Part shown: in pieces, positions 31,763 through 41,844 of the stretch
Position numbering within the stretch: the first letter of the stretch is position 1
Layout: the number at the start of each line of letters is the position of its first letter
DNA from: CAVYHX01 sp963768415
GTDB lineage: Bacteria; Pseudomonadota; Gammaproteobacteria; UBA9214
Assembly (NCBI GenBank): GCA_963768415.1
Contig: CAVYHX010000014.1
Coordinates: forward strand, 11,671 to 75,670
Direction: 5' to 3'
DNA length: 64,000 bases
Position numbers and translations under genes: made by a program
The notes under the pieces: model-generated
The model's database searches: none
The model's input: the letters and a program-made list of their open reading frames with translations, nothing else
What the model was told of the DNA's origin: nothing

Positions 31763-31911
31763 CCTGTAGGAGCGGCCTCCTGGCCGCGATTGTGTCCCGG
31801 CAAATCGCGCCGAGGACGGCGCTCCCACGGAATTTCTGTTTACCCTCCTGGTGCAATCCCTCGCTGCGATCGTGTCCGGCCCCATCGCGGCCAGGAGGCC
31901 GCTCCTACAGG
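31763..31911. repeat. REP-type inverted repeat cluster between dnaJ and dapB
   Basis: A perfect 28-bp inverted repeat: CCTGTAGGAGCGGCCTCCTG continues to 31790, and its reverse complement lies at 31884-31911. The 93 bp between contain weaker inverted copies (ATCGCGCCGAGGACGGCGCT and CTCGCTGCGATCGTGTCC). TGTAGGAGCGGCC is the typical REP head of Pseudomonas-like and other gammaproteobacterial repeats. No transposase is adjacent. Confidence 0.85.
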
Positions 31912-31953
31912 TGTCCTTATCTCACCGTATGCGCGACATTAACGGGTGACCAC

Positions 31954-33096
31954 TCAACCCGCCAGGTCATCGAAAAATTTCTTTACTCCATCCAGCCAGG
32001 AATGCGCCTGCGGGTTGTGACGGCTGCCGCCCTCCTCCATCTGGCCGGCAAATTCCTTTAACAGGTCTTTTTGTTTGCGGTTCAGCTTGACGGGTGTTTC
32101 CACGCTCACCTTGCAGATCAGGTCACCGACCGCGCCACCGCGCACCGGTTTCACACCCTTGCTACGCATGCGAAACATCCTGCCGGTCTGGGTCTCCGCC
32201 GGTATTTTCAGGTTCACACGGCCATTCAGTGTCGGCACCTCCAGTTCGCCCCCGAGCGCCGCCGTGACAAAGCTGATCGGAACCTCGCAATAGAGATGGT
32301 TGTCTTCGCGCCGGAAAATAGGGTGCTCCTTGACCTGGATCTGGACATACAGATCACCGGGAGGACCGCCGCTCTCGCCGGCTTCACCTTCTCCGGACAG
32401 GCGGATCCGGTCACCGGTATCCACGCCTGCCGGCACCTTCACAGACAGGGTCTTGCGTTCCTGTACCCGGCCCTGTCCCTGGCATTTCGTACACGGGTCG
32501 GTAATGATGGTGCCGTTGCCGCGACACCGCGGACAGGTCTGTTGCAGGGAAAAGAAACCCTGCTGCATGCGTACCTGTCCCTGCCCGCCACAGGTTGAAC
32601 AGGTCGTCGGGCTGCTGCCCTTGCGCGCACCGCTGCCGTCACAGGCATCACAGGCGACCAGCGTCGGCACGCGGATCTTGACCTCGGTTCCGGCAACGGC
32701 ATCCTCCAGCGACAACTCCAGGTTATAGCGCAGGTCCGAACCGCGGTAGACGCGCTGACCGCCGCCGCGACCGCCGCGGCCACCGCCGAAAATGTCACCG
32801 AATACATCGCCAAAGATATCATTGAAATTGGCCCCGGCACCGGCACCGGCACCGCCGCCCCCCATCGACGGGTCTACACCGGCATGCCCGAACTGGTCAT
32901 ACGCGGCACGCTTGCGCGTGTCACTGAGCACTTCCCAGGCCTCCTTGCACTCCTTGAATTTCTCCTCGGCTTCCTTGTTGTCCGGGTTCCGGTCCGGATG
33001 ATGTTTCTGGGCCGCACGCCGATAGGCCTTTTTCAGATCGGCCTCGCTCGAGTTCTTCGACACACCCAGTACTTCGTAATAATCGCGTTTCGCCAT
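31954..33096 (-). CDS. dnaJ: Chaperone protein DnaJ
   Basis: An Hsp40 co-chaperone that stimulates DnaK ATPase. From MAKRDYYEVLGVSKNSSEAD it has 380 aa. The J domain has HPD at 33-35, and a Gly/Phe-rich linker is near 75-125. Four CxxCxGxG zinc repeats (CDACDGSG, CSTCGGQG, CPRCRGNG, CTKCQGQG) and two C-terminal substrate domains follow. An upstream in-frame extension of 27 codons is non-conserved and overlaps the dnaK-dnaJ hairpin region. It follows dnaK. Confidence 0.97.
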   Translation of the reverse strand: MAKRDYYEVLGVSKNSSEADLKKAYRRAAQKHHPDRNPDNKEAEEKFKECKEAWEVLSDTRKRAAYDQFGHAGVDPSMGGGGAGAGAGANFNDIFGDVFGDIFGGGRGGRGGGQRVYRGSDLRYNLELSLEDAVAGTEVKIRVPTLVACDACDGSGARKGSSPTTCSTCGGQGQVRMQQGFFSLQQTCPRCRGNGTIITDPCTKCQGQGRVQERKTLSVKVPAGVDTGDRIRLSGEGEAGESGGPPGDLYVQIQVKEHPIFRREDNHLYCEVPISFVTAALGGELEVPTLNGRVNLKIPAETQTGRMFRMRSKGVKPVRGGAVGDLICKVSVETPVKLNRKQKDLLKEFAGQMEEGGSRHNPQAHSWLDGVKKFFDDLAG

Positions 33097-33164
33097 GGCA
33101 TTTACAGCTTCTATTGTGTCCAGCTCATTGAATTCAATTAGTCCCGTCCTTTTGCAACAAAGGC

Positions 33165-33190
33165 CCGGACCCGGCAACTGCCGGATCCGG
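33165..33190 (-). promoter_or_regulatory. Hairpin between dnaK and dnaJ
   Basis: CCGGATCCGGC and GCCGGGTCCGG form an 11-bp stem with one G.U pair and a 4-nt loop on the minus strand. No long T-run follows, so it may be an attenuator or an mRNA-stability element that lowers dnaJ relative to dnaK rather than a full terminator. Confidence 0.6.
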
Positions 33191-33221
33191 ACCTGTCATC
33201 TCCCGGGAATGTCTGCCGCCG

Positions 33222-35150
<1,929 letters not shown>

Positions 35151-35255
35151 TTTCTCGATTCTCCGTGTAACTACATGATATACATAAAGATGACTTTGAC
35201 TCTCTATTACCCCTCTAGATGGGGGTAATCGTTCCTGAATTCAAGTGCGTGCGCT

Positions 35256-35832
35256 TCATTGTGCGCGATCGGCCGCCGGGGCCTGCGACACGATTACCAT
35301 GGCGGGCCGGATCAGACGGTCGTGCAGCAGGATAACCCTTCTGGACCACCGTGACTACGGTGTTCGGCTCGACATCGGCGCGTTCCTGCATGGACATGGC
35401 CTGGTGAAACTCCGGATTGAAGGGCTCATCCTGCGGATCGATTTCCTGGATGGCGAATTTATCCAGCGCACCGTTCAGCATTTGCAAGGTCAGCTCGACA
35501 CCTTCCCGGACCTTGCCGGCGTCGGCATGCTCTTCACTGGCGGCCGCCAGCCCCAGTTCCAGGCTGTCGCGTACCGGCAGCAGTTCGCGGGCAAATTTTT
35601 CCAGGGAATACTTGTGGGCATTGGCAAGCTCCCGTTCGGAACGCTTGTGCATATTCTCCAGATCGGCACGCAGGCGCAGGCACTGGTCCCAGTGCTCGTC
35701 CGCCTTGCCCCGCGCATCCTCCAGCAAGGCTGCCAGCTGCACATGATCCGTGACTTCACCGGCCGCAGGCTGGGCTGCCTCCCCGGCTGTTTCGGTGACG
35801 ACATCATCTGCCTTGTTTTGATTTTCAGACAT
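35256..35832 (-). CDS. grpE: Nucleotide exchange factor GrpE, apparent frameshift near the C-terminus
   Basis: It releases ADP from DnaK. From MSENQNKADDVVTETAGEAA it has an acidic N-terminus, a long coiled coil (LRLRADLENMHKRSERELAN, then LLPVRDSLELGL) and the beta domain with FNPEFHQAMSMQ and NTVVTVVQKGY. As written the frame then runs on to 35215 with an unrelated tail. Removing one base at about 35330 gives LLHDRLIRPAMVIVSQAPAA and a stop at 35256-35258. The 191-aa product has the usual GrpE ending. An inserted base is likely. Confidence 0.92.
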
Positions 35833-35933
35833 AGGGTTACTCCACAATCTTCATAATTCAGATAACTTCATTCAGCCTGCCCGCTGCCAGGCATTCCGGC
35901 GTGCAAACAGAACTTGAACGGCAAATATGGGGA

Positions 35934-36977
35934 TTAATCTTTCTGCTTCAAGGCCGCACTCAGCAGGCGGGCCGTGGCATCGACGATCGGGATCACGCGC
36001 TCATAGGCCATGCGGGTCGGACCAATGACGCCCAGCATACCGACTATCTGGTTATCGATCGAGTACGGCGCCGTCACCATGCTGCATTCATCCAGAATCT
36101 GGTAACCGGATTCCTCGCCAATAAAAATCTGAATGCCCTTCCCGTGCACGCACTGATCGAGCAGGTGCAGAATATCGCGTTTCTGGTTGAAGGCATCGAA
36201 CAGCTTGCGCAGTTTCTCGATGTCGCACAGCTCCCGGAACTCCATGAGATTGGTCTGACCCGCCATGACGAAGTCCTCGTCCCGGTTCCGCTCCAGGATC
36301 TGGTCCGCCATCTGCATGGCTGTGAGCATCATGCTGTTCATGGTGGAACGCGCTTCCTGCATATCCCGCAACAGCGTCTCGCGAACATCAGCCATATCCT
36401 TGCCGGCAAACAATTCATTCAGATAATTGGACGCCTGCTGCAGCTCTGCTGCGCTGCACTGCTTTTCCGTCGTAATCATGCGGTTCTGTACCTCATCCTC
36501 GCTGGTCACGAGGATTGCCAGAACCTGATTCTTGGAGAGCGGCAAAAACTCAAAGTGCTTGAAAAATGCATGTTCGTGCTTCGGCAGGGTCACCATGCCA
36601 GCCAGGTGGGTGACGCCTGACAATAATCCCGAGGCGGTCTCGATCAGGATCTTGGGCGCCATCTCGACCGCAAACTGATTGCGGATCTCCTGTATTGCGC
36701 GCTCATCCAGTGGCTGCACCGTGAGCAGCGTATCCACAAAAAAACGATAGCCCTGCACGGTCGGCACACGTCCGGCCGAGGTGTGTGGCGAACTGACGAA
36801 ACCCAGATCTTCCAGATCAGCCATGACATTGCGAATGGTGGCCGGGCTCAACTCCAGCCCGGCGTCCCGCGCCAGGGTGCGCGAGCCTACCGGCTGGCCA
36901 TCCTGCACATAGCGCTCGATGAGCGCCTTGAGCATTTGCTGGGCGCGATCGGAGATGTCCGGTATTGAATCAGTCAT
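35934..36977 (-). CDS. hrcA: Heat-inducible transcription repressor HrcA
   Basis: It represses heat-shock genes by binding CIRCE. From MTDSIPDISDRAQQMLKALI it has 347 aa. The N-terminal winged helix includes VQDGQPVGSRTLARDAGLEL and NVMADLEDLGFVSSPHTSAG. The GAF-like domain and C-terminus with GMLGVIGPTRMAYERVIPIV are complete. Six codons upstream lies an alternative ATG. CIRCE sits 45 bp upstream. The hrcA-grpE-dnaK-dnaJ order is the common CIRCE-regulated unit, and hrcA is absent from enterobacteria. Confidence 0.97.
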   Translation of the reverse strand: MTDSIPDISDRAQQMLKALIERYVQDGQPVGSRTLARDAGLELSPATIRNVMADLEDLGFVSSPHTSAGRVPTVQGYRFFVDTLLTVQPLDERAIQEIRNQFAVEMAPKILIETASGLLSGVTHLAGMVTLPKHEHAFFKHFEFLPLSKNQVLAILVTSEDEVQNRMITTEKQCSAAELQQASNYLNELFAGKDMADVRETLLRDMQEARSTMNSMMLTAMQMADQILERNRDEDFVMAGQTNLMEFRELCDIEKLRKLFDAFNQKRDILHLLDQCVHGKGIQIFIGEESGYQILDECSMVTAPYSIDNQIVGMLGVIGPTRMAYERVIPIVDATARLLSAALKQKD

Positions 36978-37021
36978 GCTATATGCCCTGGGCAAGTCGC
37001 GCGGTTGCAGATCCTGTAATC

Positions 37022-37046
37022 TGGCACTCTCGCAAAGAGAGTGCCA
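37022..37046. promoter_or_regulatory. CIRCE operator
   Basis: TGGCACTC-N9-GAGTGCCA is a perfect inverted repeat with the canonical 9-nt spacer (consensus TTAGCACTC-N9-GAGTGCTAA). It lies 45 bp upstream of hrcA and 115 bp upstream of the divergent nadK. It should bind HrcA and control hrcA-grpE-dnaK-dnaJ. An effect on nadK is possible but not shown. Confidence 0.93.
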
Positions 37047-37160
37047 ATGGCAACGTACAACTGCCCCCGGCAGGTGTCAAGCTACCTGCCGGCACCACCC
37101 GCGGGTGTTGGCCGTCTTGATAAGTCATGTTAGGTTCCCGGTACAACCACAGGATAAACC

Positions 37161-38036
37161 ATGAAACCCCATTTCAAGCGTGTTGGACTGATCGGCAAAT
37201 CGGCGGACAAAAACGTATCTGCCACACTGCGCATGCTGACTGCGTTCCTGGAACGGCTGAAAACCAGGATCTTCCTGGATGAGGGTATTGCGGATATCTT
37301 CAGCGACCACCCCTATCCGGTAGTTGAACGTACCGAACTGGCCGGCAAATGTGATCTCGCCATCGTTGTCGGTGGTGATGGTACCCTGCTGAACGCCGCG
37401 CGCAGCCTGGCCGGGCCGGGCGTAGCGGTCCTCGGTGTCAACCTCGGCCGTCTGGGCTTCCTGGTGGACGTCTCCCCGGAAGACATGACCCGGCAACTGG
37501 AACATATCTTCGCCGGGGACTTCAGCGAAGAACAGCGCACGCTGCTGCATGCAACGGTAACCCGCAACGCTGAGGTCGTCAGCAGCAGCGCGGCCCTGAA
37601 TGATGTCATTGTCCACAAGACAGACATCGCGCGCATGATCGAACTGATGACGTATATCGACGGCAGTTACCTCAATTCAAACCGCTCCGATGGGCTGATT
37701 GTGGCCACGCCGACCGGCTCCACGGCATACGCCCTGTCCGGCGGCGGCCCGATCCTGCATCCCAGGCTGGATGCGATCACCCTGGTGCCCATTTGCCCGC
37801 ACACCCTCAGTAACCGGCCGATTGTGATTCACGACGCAGCGACCATCGAGATCGTGGTGCACCGGGACACGCTCGAAGCGCGCATTTCCTGCGACGGGCA
37901 AATAAGCCTGTCACTGGCGGCCGGTGACCGGATCACCGTGCGCAAGCATGAGCATACATTGCGCCTGCTGCACCCGCCGGGTCACGACTACTACGCCATG
38001 TTGCGGGAAAAACTGCGCTGGAGCGAACAGCCTTGA
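37161..38036 (+). CDS. nadK: NAD kinase
   Basis: It phosphorylates NAD to NADP, 291 aa. The diacylglycerol-kinase-like motif VVGGDGTLLNAAR is at about 70-82. LGVNLGRLGFLVDVSPED, the NE/D-type VHKTDIARMIELMTYID segment, SDGLIVATPTGSTAYALSGG and ICPHTLSNRPIVI follow. It is divergent from hrcA. A roughly 190-bp gap before recN shows no clear LexA box or hairpin. Confidence 0.96.
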   Translation: MKPHFKRVGLIGKSADKNVSATLRMLTAFLERLKTRIFLDEGIADIFSDHPYPVVERTELAGKCDLAIVVGGDGTLLNAARSLAGPGVAVLGVNLGRLGFLVDVSPEDMTRQLEHIFAGDFSEEQRTLLHATVTRNAEVVSSSAALNDVIVHKTDIARMIELMTYIDGSYLNSNRSDGLIVATPTGSTAYALSGGGPILHPRLDAITLVPICPHTLSNRPIVIHDAATIEIVVHRDTLEARISCDGQISLSLAAGDRITVRKHEHTLRLLHPPGHDYYAMLREKLRWSEQP

Positions 38037-38227
38037 GTCAAGCCGGGTGGTGAACAGCGGGTTACGGGCTGCCTGCCCGACTGCGATATCAGGGAATTCT
38101 TACTCATCTATTCATTTCGACCGCGGAGAATATCCATTACTATTGCGTCTCGAGTGAGTACCGCAGCAAGCAAACCTCCCGCAAGCGGGATGACGGTCAA
38201 TACAGGACGCAAGTCAAGCGGGACATC

Positions 38228-39946
38228 ATGCTGACCCACATACACATTCGAAATTTCGCCATTGTCGATGAAATCGACCTGGAGCTCGATGGCGGCATGA
38301 CGGCCCTGACCGGTGAGACCGGTGCAGGCAAATCCATCCTCGTCGATGCCCTGGGGCTGGTGCTGGGCGACCGGGCCGACAACAGCGTGATACGACATGG
38401 TTGTGACCGTGCCGAAATTTCCGCCGGCTTTGACATCCATGATCGATCCGGCGTATCTGCCTGGCTTGCATCCCGGGATCTGGATATGGACGGCGAGTGC
38501 CAGCTGCGCCGTATTATCAGTCGTACGGGGCGCACCCGTTGCTACATCAATGGCCAGCCGGTGCCGACGCAGTCCCTGCGCATACTGGGTGAGCAGCTGG
38601 TCGACATCCACGGCCAGCACGAGCACCAGTCCCTGCTGCGGACGGGTGTACAGCGCCAGTTACTGGACAGTTTTGGCGGCCACGACTCACTGCTGGGAAA
38701 ACTCACCACCCTCCATGCGGACTGGAAAGCAGCTGACGCTGCACTGCAGGAGGTCATGCGAAATGATTCGGACCGTGATGCCCGGCTGGATTTGCTGCGC
38801 TACCAGGCACAGGAACTCGAAGCCCTGGGACTTACCGCGCCGGAAATCCTCGAGCTCGATGCGGAATTCGCGCGCCAGGCCAATGCCGGCCGCCTGCTGG
38901 AATCCTGTGTGCAGGGGCTGGCACGGCTCGACGGCGATACGAGCGACAACGCTTACAGCCTGATCAGCACCACACTGAATGAATGCACCGAGCTCACCGG
39001 GCTGGACACGCAACTGGAGGCAACCGGCCGTTTACTGAACGAGACCCTGGTCCTGCTGCAGGAAAGCATTGACGCGCTCAGGCACTATTCGGAGCAGCTG
39101 GAAATCGATCCGAAACGCCTGCATTGGCTGGAAGAGCGTATCGGCATTCTCCACGACCTGTCGCGCAAACACCGCTGCCGGCCGCAAGAATTACCCGCCA
39201 TCCTCGAACATATACACGCGGAACTTGACTCCATCGAACATGCGGACCAAAACCGCGAGACGCTACAGGAACAGCTGCGCGAGCTGTCCCAGGCCTACCT
39301 GGAAACGGCAACCAAACTCGGCGCGCAACGGGTCAAGGCCGCCAGGTTATTTGGAAAACAGATTACCGGGGCCATGCAGACGCTTGGTATGGAGGGCGGT
39401 CAATTCGAGGTCAGCGTCAGCTCGCGCCCGGACAAGCCCTATGCTTCGCATGGCCTGGACACGATTGAATTCAGGGTCAGCGCCAACAAGGGGCAGCCGG
39501 TCCGCCCCCTGGGCAAGGTCGCCTCCGGCGGCGAACTGTCCCGCATCAGCCTCGCGATCCAGGTGATCTCCGCCGACAGTGAAACCATTCCAACCCTGAT
39601 TTTCGATGAAGTGGACAGCGGAATCGGCGGTGGTGTGGCCGAGATCGTGGGACAAAAACTGCGCGCCCTCGGCAGCGGGCGGCAGGTACTGTGTGTCACT
39701 CACCTGCACCAGGTCGCGGCACAGGCCAGTCAGCAACTCCAGGTCACCAAGCTGTCCGGCGCGGATACCACCCGCACCCGCATCCGCAAACTTGACGGGG
39801 ACGAGCGCATCGATGAACTCGCGCGCATGCTCGGCGGTATCAACATCACCGCGCAGACCCGCGAACATGCGCGCGAGATGATTAACCAGGCCCAGGGAAC
39901 CGTAACGCCGAAACGGAAAAAGAAAAAAACAAAACGCGCCGGGTGA
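38228..39946 (+). CDS. recN: DNA repair protein RecN
   Basis: An SMC-like ATPase for double-strand break repair, 572 aa. Walker A is GETGAGKSILVDALGLVLGD (from residue 29). Two coiled-coil arms span about 160-370, around a short hinge. The C-terminal ABC signature is ASGGELSRISLAIQVI and Walker B is PTLIFDEVDSGIGGGVAEIV. The lysine-rich tail (KRKKKKTKRAG) is slightly longer than in E. coli. The nadK-recN order is common in gammaproteobacteria. Confidence 0.97.
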   Translation: MLTHIHIRNFAIVDEIDLELDGGMTALTGETGAGKSILVDALGLVLGDRADNSVIRHGCDRAEISAGFDIHDRSGVSAWLASRDLDMDGECQLRRIISRTGRTRCYINGQPVPTQSLRILGEQLVDIHGQHEHQSLLRTGVQRQLLDSFGGHDSLLGKLTTLHADWKAADAALQEVMRNDSDRDARLDLLRYQAQELEALGLTAPEILELDAEFARQANAGRLLESCVQGLARLDGDTSDNAYSLISTTLNECTELTGLDTQLEATGRLLNETLVLLQESIDALRHYSEQLEIDPKRLHWLEERIGILHDLSRKHRCRPQELPAILEHIHAELDSIEHADQNRETLQEQLRELSQAYLETATKLGAQRVKAARLFGKQITGAMQTLGMEGGQFEVSVSSRPDKPYASHGLDTIEFRVSANKGQPVRPLGKVASGGELSRISLAIQVISADSETIPTLIFDEVDSGIGGGVAEIVGQKLRALGSGRQVLCVTHLHQVAAQASQQLQVTKLSGADTTRTRIRKLDGDERIDELARMLGGINITAQTREHAREMINQAQGTVTPKRKKKKTKRAG

Positions 39947-39981
39947 AAAAACCGTAGAAAAACCTCACCAAAATATTGCAC

Positions 39982-40085
39982 ATGTAGGTTGGGCAAAGGA
40001 GCGCAGCGACGTGCCCAACATGCGATCTATAGTCGTTCAGGCTCGATCCGATTGTTGGGCACGCTTCGCTTGCCCAACCTACATA
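39982..40085. repeat. REP-like inverted repeat (TGTAGGTTGGGC type) between recN and fur
   Basis: ATGTAGGTTGGGCAAAGGAG with TGCCCAACAT, then ATTGTTGGGCACGCTTCGCT and TGCCCAACCTACAT, form nested dyads over about 100 bp. The outer arms ATGTAGGTTGGGC and GCCCAACCTACAT are exact reverse complements. It sits between the convergent genes recN and fur and may also act as a bidirectional terminator. Confidence 0.75.
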
Positions 40086-40111
40086 TCTGCGGATTGTTTG
40101 GTCAACCGTCC

Positions 40112-40525
40112 CTACTGCCCGCGGCAACCCGGGCAGATGCCATACATGTACAGGCAGTGATCGGTCATTTCGTAACCCAGGTCAGCGGCAATCGCCCGCT
40201 GCCGCTGTTCAATGGTTTCATCGACGAATTCATCGACACGCCCGCATTTTACGCACAGGATGTGATCATGGTGGGCGCCCGCATCGAGCTCAAACACCGA
40301 ATGGCCGCCCTCAAAGTGGTGCCGCTTTACCAGCCCGGCCGCCTCAAACTGGGTCAGCACGCGATATACCGTAGCCAGGCCGATGTCTTCGCCACTGTCC
40401 AGTAATGCCTTGTAGACATCCTCCGCACTGTGATGGCGGCTGTCGCTGCCTTCCAGGATATCCAGGATCTTCACCCGGGGCAGTGTCACCTTCAGTCCTG
40501 CCTTGCGTAACTCGTTGGATTCCAC
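40112..40525 (-). CDS. fur: Ferric uptake regulator Fur
   Basis: An iron-responsive repressor, 137 aa. The winged helix has LKVTLPRVKILDILEGSDSR and IGLATVYRVLTQFEAAGLV. The metal-sensing part has HHDHILCVKCGRVDEF. Two CxxC pairs (C91/C94, C131/C134) fit the structural zinc site of Fur rather than Zur. Divergence from bamE (omlA) is the standard gammaproteobacterial arrangement. Confidence 0.96.
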   Translation of the reverse strand: MESNELRKAGLKVTLPRVKILDILEGSDSRHHSAEDVYKALLDSGEDIGLATVYRVLTQFEAAGLVKRHHFEGGHSVFELDAGAHHDHILCVKCGRVDEFVDETIEQRQRAIAADLGYEMTDHCLYMYGICPGCRGQ

Positions 40526-40613
40526 AGTCTCCTCTCCTTTCCTGATGCCAATGAAGGCGAACTTGGGGTATCATCCGGCCGGTTGATTTCAAGGGAAACT
40601 GGCTGGCCTGCAA

Positions 40614-41069
40614 ATGAAAAAGCTTCTCATTATTGTTACATGCTTTGCAAGCCTTGGCCTTGCCGCCTGCACCTGGACCGGCTTTGTCTATAAAATCGAT
40701 GTCCAGCAGGGGAATGTCGTCACCAGGGAACAGGTCAGCCGACTGGAACCCGGTATGACGCGGCGCCAGGTGCGTTTCATTATGGGATCACCAATGGTCG
40801 CAGATGTGTTTCACCAGGATCGCTGGGATTATATTTACCGTTTACAGCCAGGGTATGGCAAGACTGAGGAAGAGCGGGTGACGTTGCACTTCAACGAAGA
40901 CATCCTGGATCACATTGCCGGGACAATACGGCCCACGGAACTGGGCGAAGACACGCCAGCGCAGCCACAGCAGATAACGCTGGTGGTACCGCCCTACGAA
41001 CGCGAAACACCGGGCGTCCTGACCAAACTATGGCGCTGGATAACCTTTCGCGAGCCGGAAGAACCCTGA
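40614..41069 (+). CDS. bamE: Outer membrane assembly lipoprotein BamE
   Basis: A lipoprotein subunit of the BAM beta-barrel machine (SmpA/OmlA), 151 aa. The signal peptide MKKLLIIVTCFASLGLAAC has its lipidation Cys at 19. The core motifs YKIDVQQGNVVTREQVSRLE, GMTRRQVRFIMGSPMVADVF and RWDYIYRLQPG match the family. The C-terminal 45 residues are a Pro-rich tail. It is divergent from fur, with 88 bp between that must hold both promoters. Confidence 0.95.
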   Translation: MKKLLIIVTCFASLGLAACTWTGFVYKIDVQQGNVVTREQVSRLEPGMTRRQVRFIMGSPMVADVFHQDRWDYIYRLQPGYGKTEEERVTLHFNEDILDHIAGTIRPTELGEDTPAQPQQITLVVPPYERETPGVLTKLWRWITFREPEEP

Positions 41070-41075
41070 CGGGGA

Positions 41076-41390
41076 TTAACTCCCTGCCCCCTTTTTCATG
41101 ACCTTGCCCTGGGCGGCACGCTGCTTTCTGACCTGCTTGGGATCCGCGATCAATGGCCGGTAGATCTCCACGCGATCACCCGCCTGCAGGGTATCGGTCA
41201 GTTTGGCCAGTTTGCCAAAGACGCCCACCTTGTTCCTGCCAAGATCGATATCCGGAAATCGTTCCAGCATCCCGGAGGATCGTATTGCCTCTTCCAGGGT
41301 CGTGCCCTGATGCACATCAAGCCGGATAATGACCTGGTTCGCGGGCAGCGCGTAGGCCACTTCGACGCTGATTATGTCAGCGTGCTCCAT
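41076..41390 (-). CDS. rnfH: RnfH family protein
   Basis: A ubiquitin-fold (UPF0125) protein of uncertain role, 104 aa from MEHADIISVEVAYALPANQV. The family segments IDLGRNKVGVFGKLAKLTDT and LQAGDRVEIYRPLIADPKQV are clear, and the C-terminus is Lys-rich. The longer frame upstream is only the antisense of ratA coding space and is not used. The start overlaps the ratA 3' end by 14 bp. The ratA-rnfH pair is conserved next to smpB. Confidence 0.93.
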   Translation of the reverse strand: MEHADIISVEVAYALPANQVIIRLDVHQGTTLEEAIRSSGMLERFPDIDLGRNKVGVFGKLAKLTDTLQAGDRVEIYRPLIADPKQVRKQRAAQGKVMKKGAGS

Positions 41391-41844
41391 AGATCTCCAC
41401 GGCACGCTGCTGGAAGGCATCCACCAGGGAATTCGCGATCTGGCTGAAGACCGGCCCCACCACCATACTGACCAGGCGGCTGGAAAAATCATACTCGAGG
41501 TAAAGCGATATCTTGCAGCCACTCTCGCCCAGGGGGTCAAAACGCCAGTTGCCGGTGAGGTGACTGAAGGGTCCATCAACCAGGTGCATTTCGATCATTT
41601 TATTGACCTGGTGCCGGTTGCGCGTGGTGAATGATTTCAGCACCCCGCCAACGGCAAACTCGATCCTGGCGCGGACTTCGTCCCGGCCACTGGACAGAAT
41701 TTCCGCCCCGTTGCACCAGGGCAGGAACTGCGGATATGCCGGAATATCACCGACCAGCGTGAACATTTCCTGCGGTGTGTAGGGCACCAGGGCAGAGCGG
41801 TCGATTGATTCCAATTCAGTTGCCTGTCGAGAAGATATCTGCAT
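41377..41844 (-). CDS. ratA: RatA-type SRPBCC (START-like) protein
   Basis: A type II toxin/coenzyme Q-binding Coq10-like family protein. It contains DRSALVPYTPQEMFTLVGDI, YPQFLPWCNGAEIL and YDFSSRLVSMVVGPVFSQIA. The start is uncertain. ATG 41844 lies inside the 3' end of the transporter gene (29-bp overlap). A TTG at 41814, right after that stop, would give MESIDRSALVPY, which fits the family N-terminus better. It overlaps rnfH. The usual partner smpB is separated here by the inserted transporter. Confidence 0.9.
   Translation of the reverse strand: MQISSRQATELESIDRSALVPYTPQEMFTLVGDIPAYPQFLPWCNGAEILSSGRDEVRARIEFAVGGVLKSFTTRNRHQVNKMIEMHLVDGPFSHLTGNWRFDPLGESGCKISLYLEYDFSSRLVSMVVGPVFSQIANSLVDAFQQRAVEIYGAR

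Noticed and set aside
38037..38227. LexA/SOS box upstream of recN
   Set aside because: recN is SOS-controlled in E. coli, but no CTG-N10-CAG palindrome of acceptable quality is visible here.
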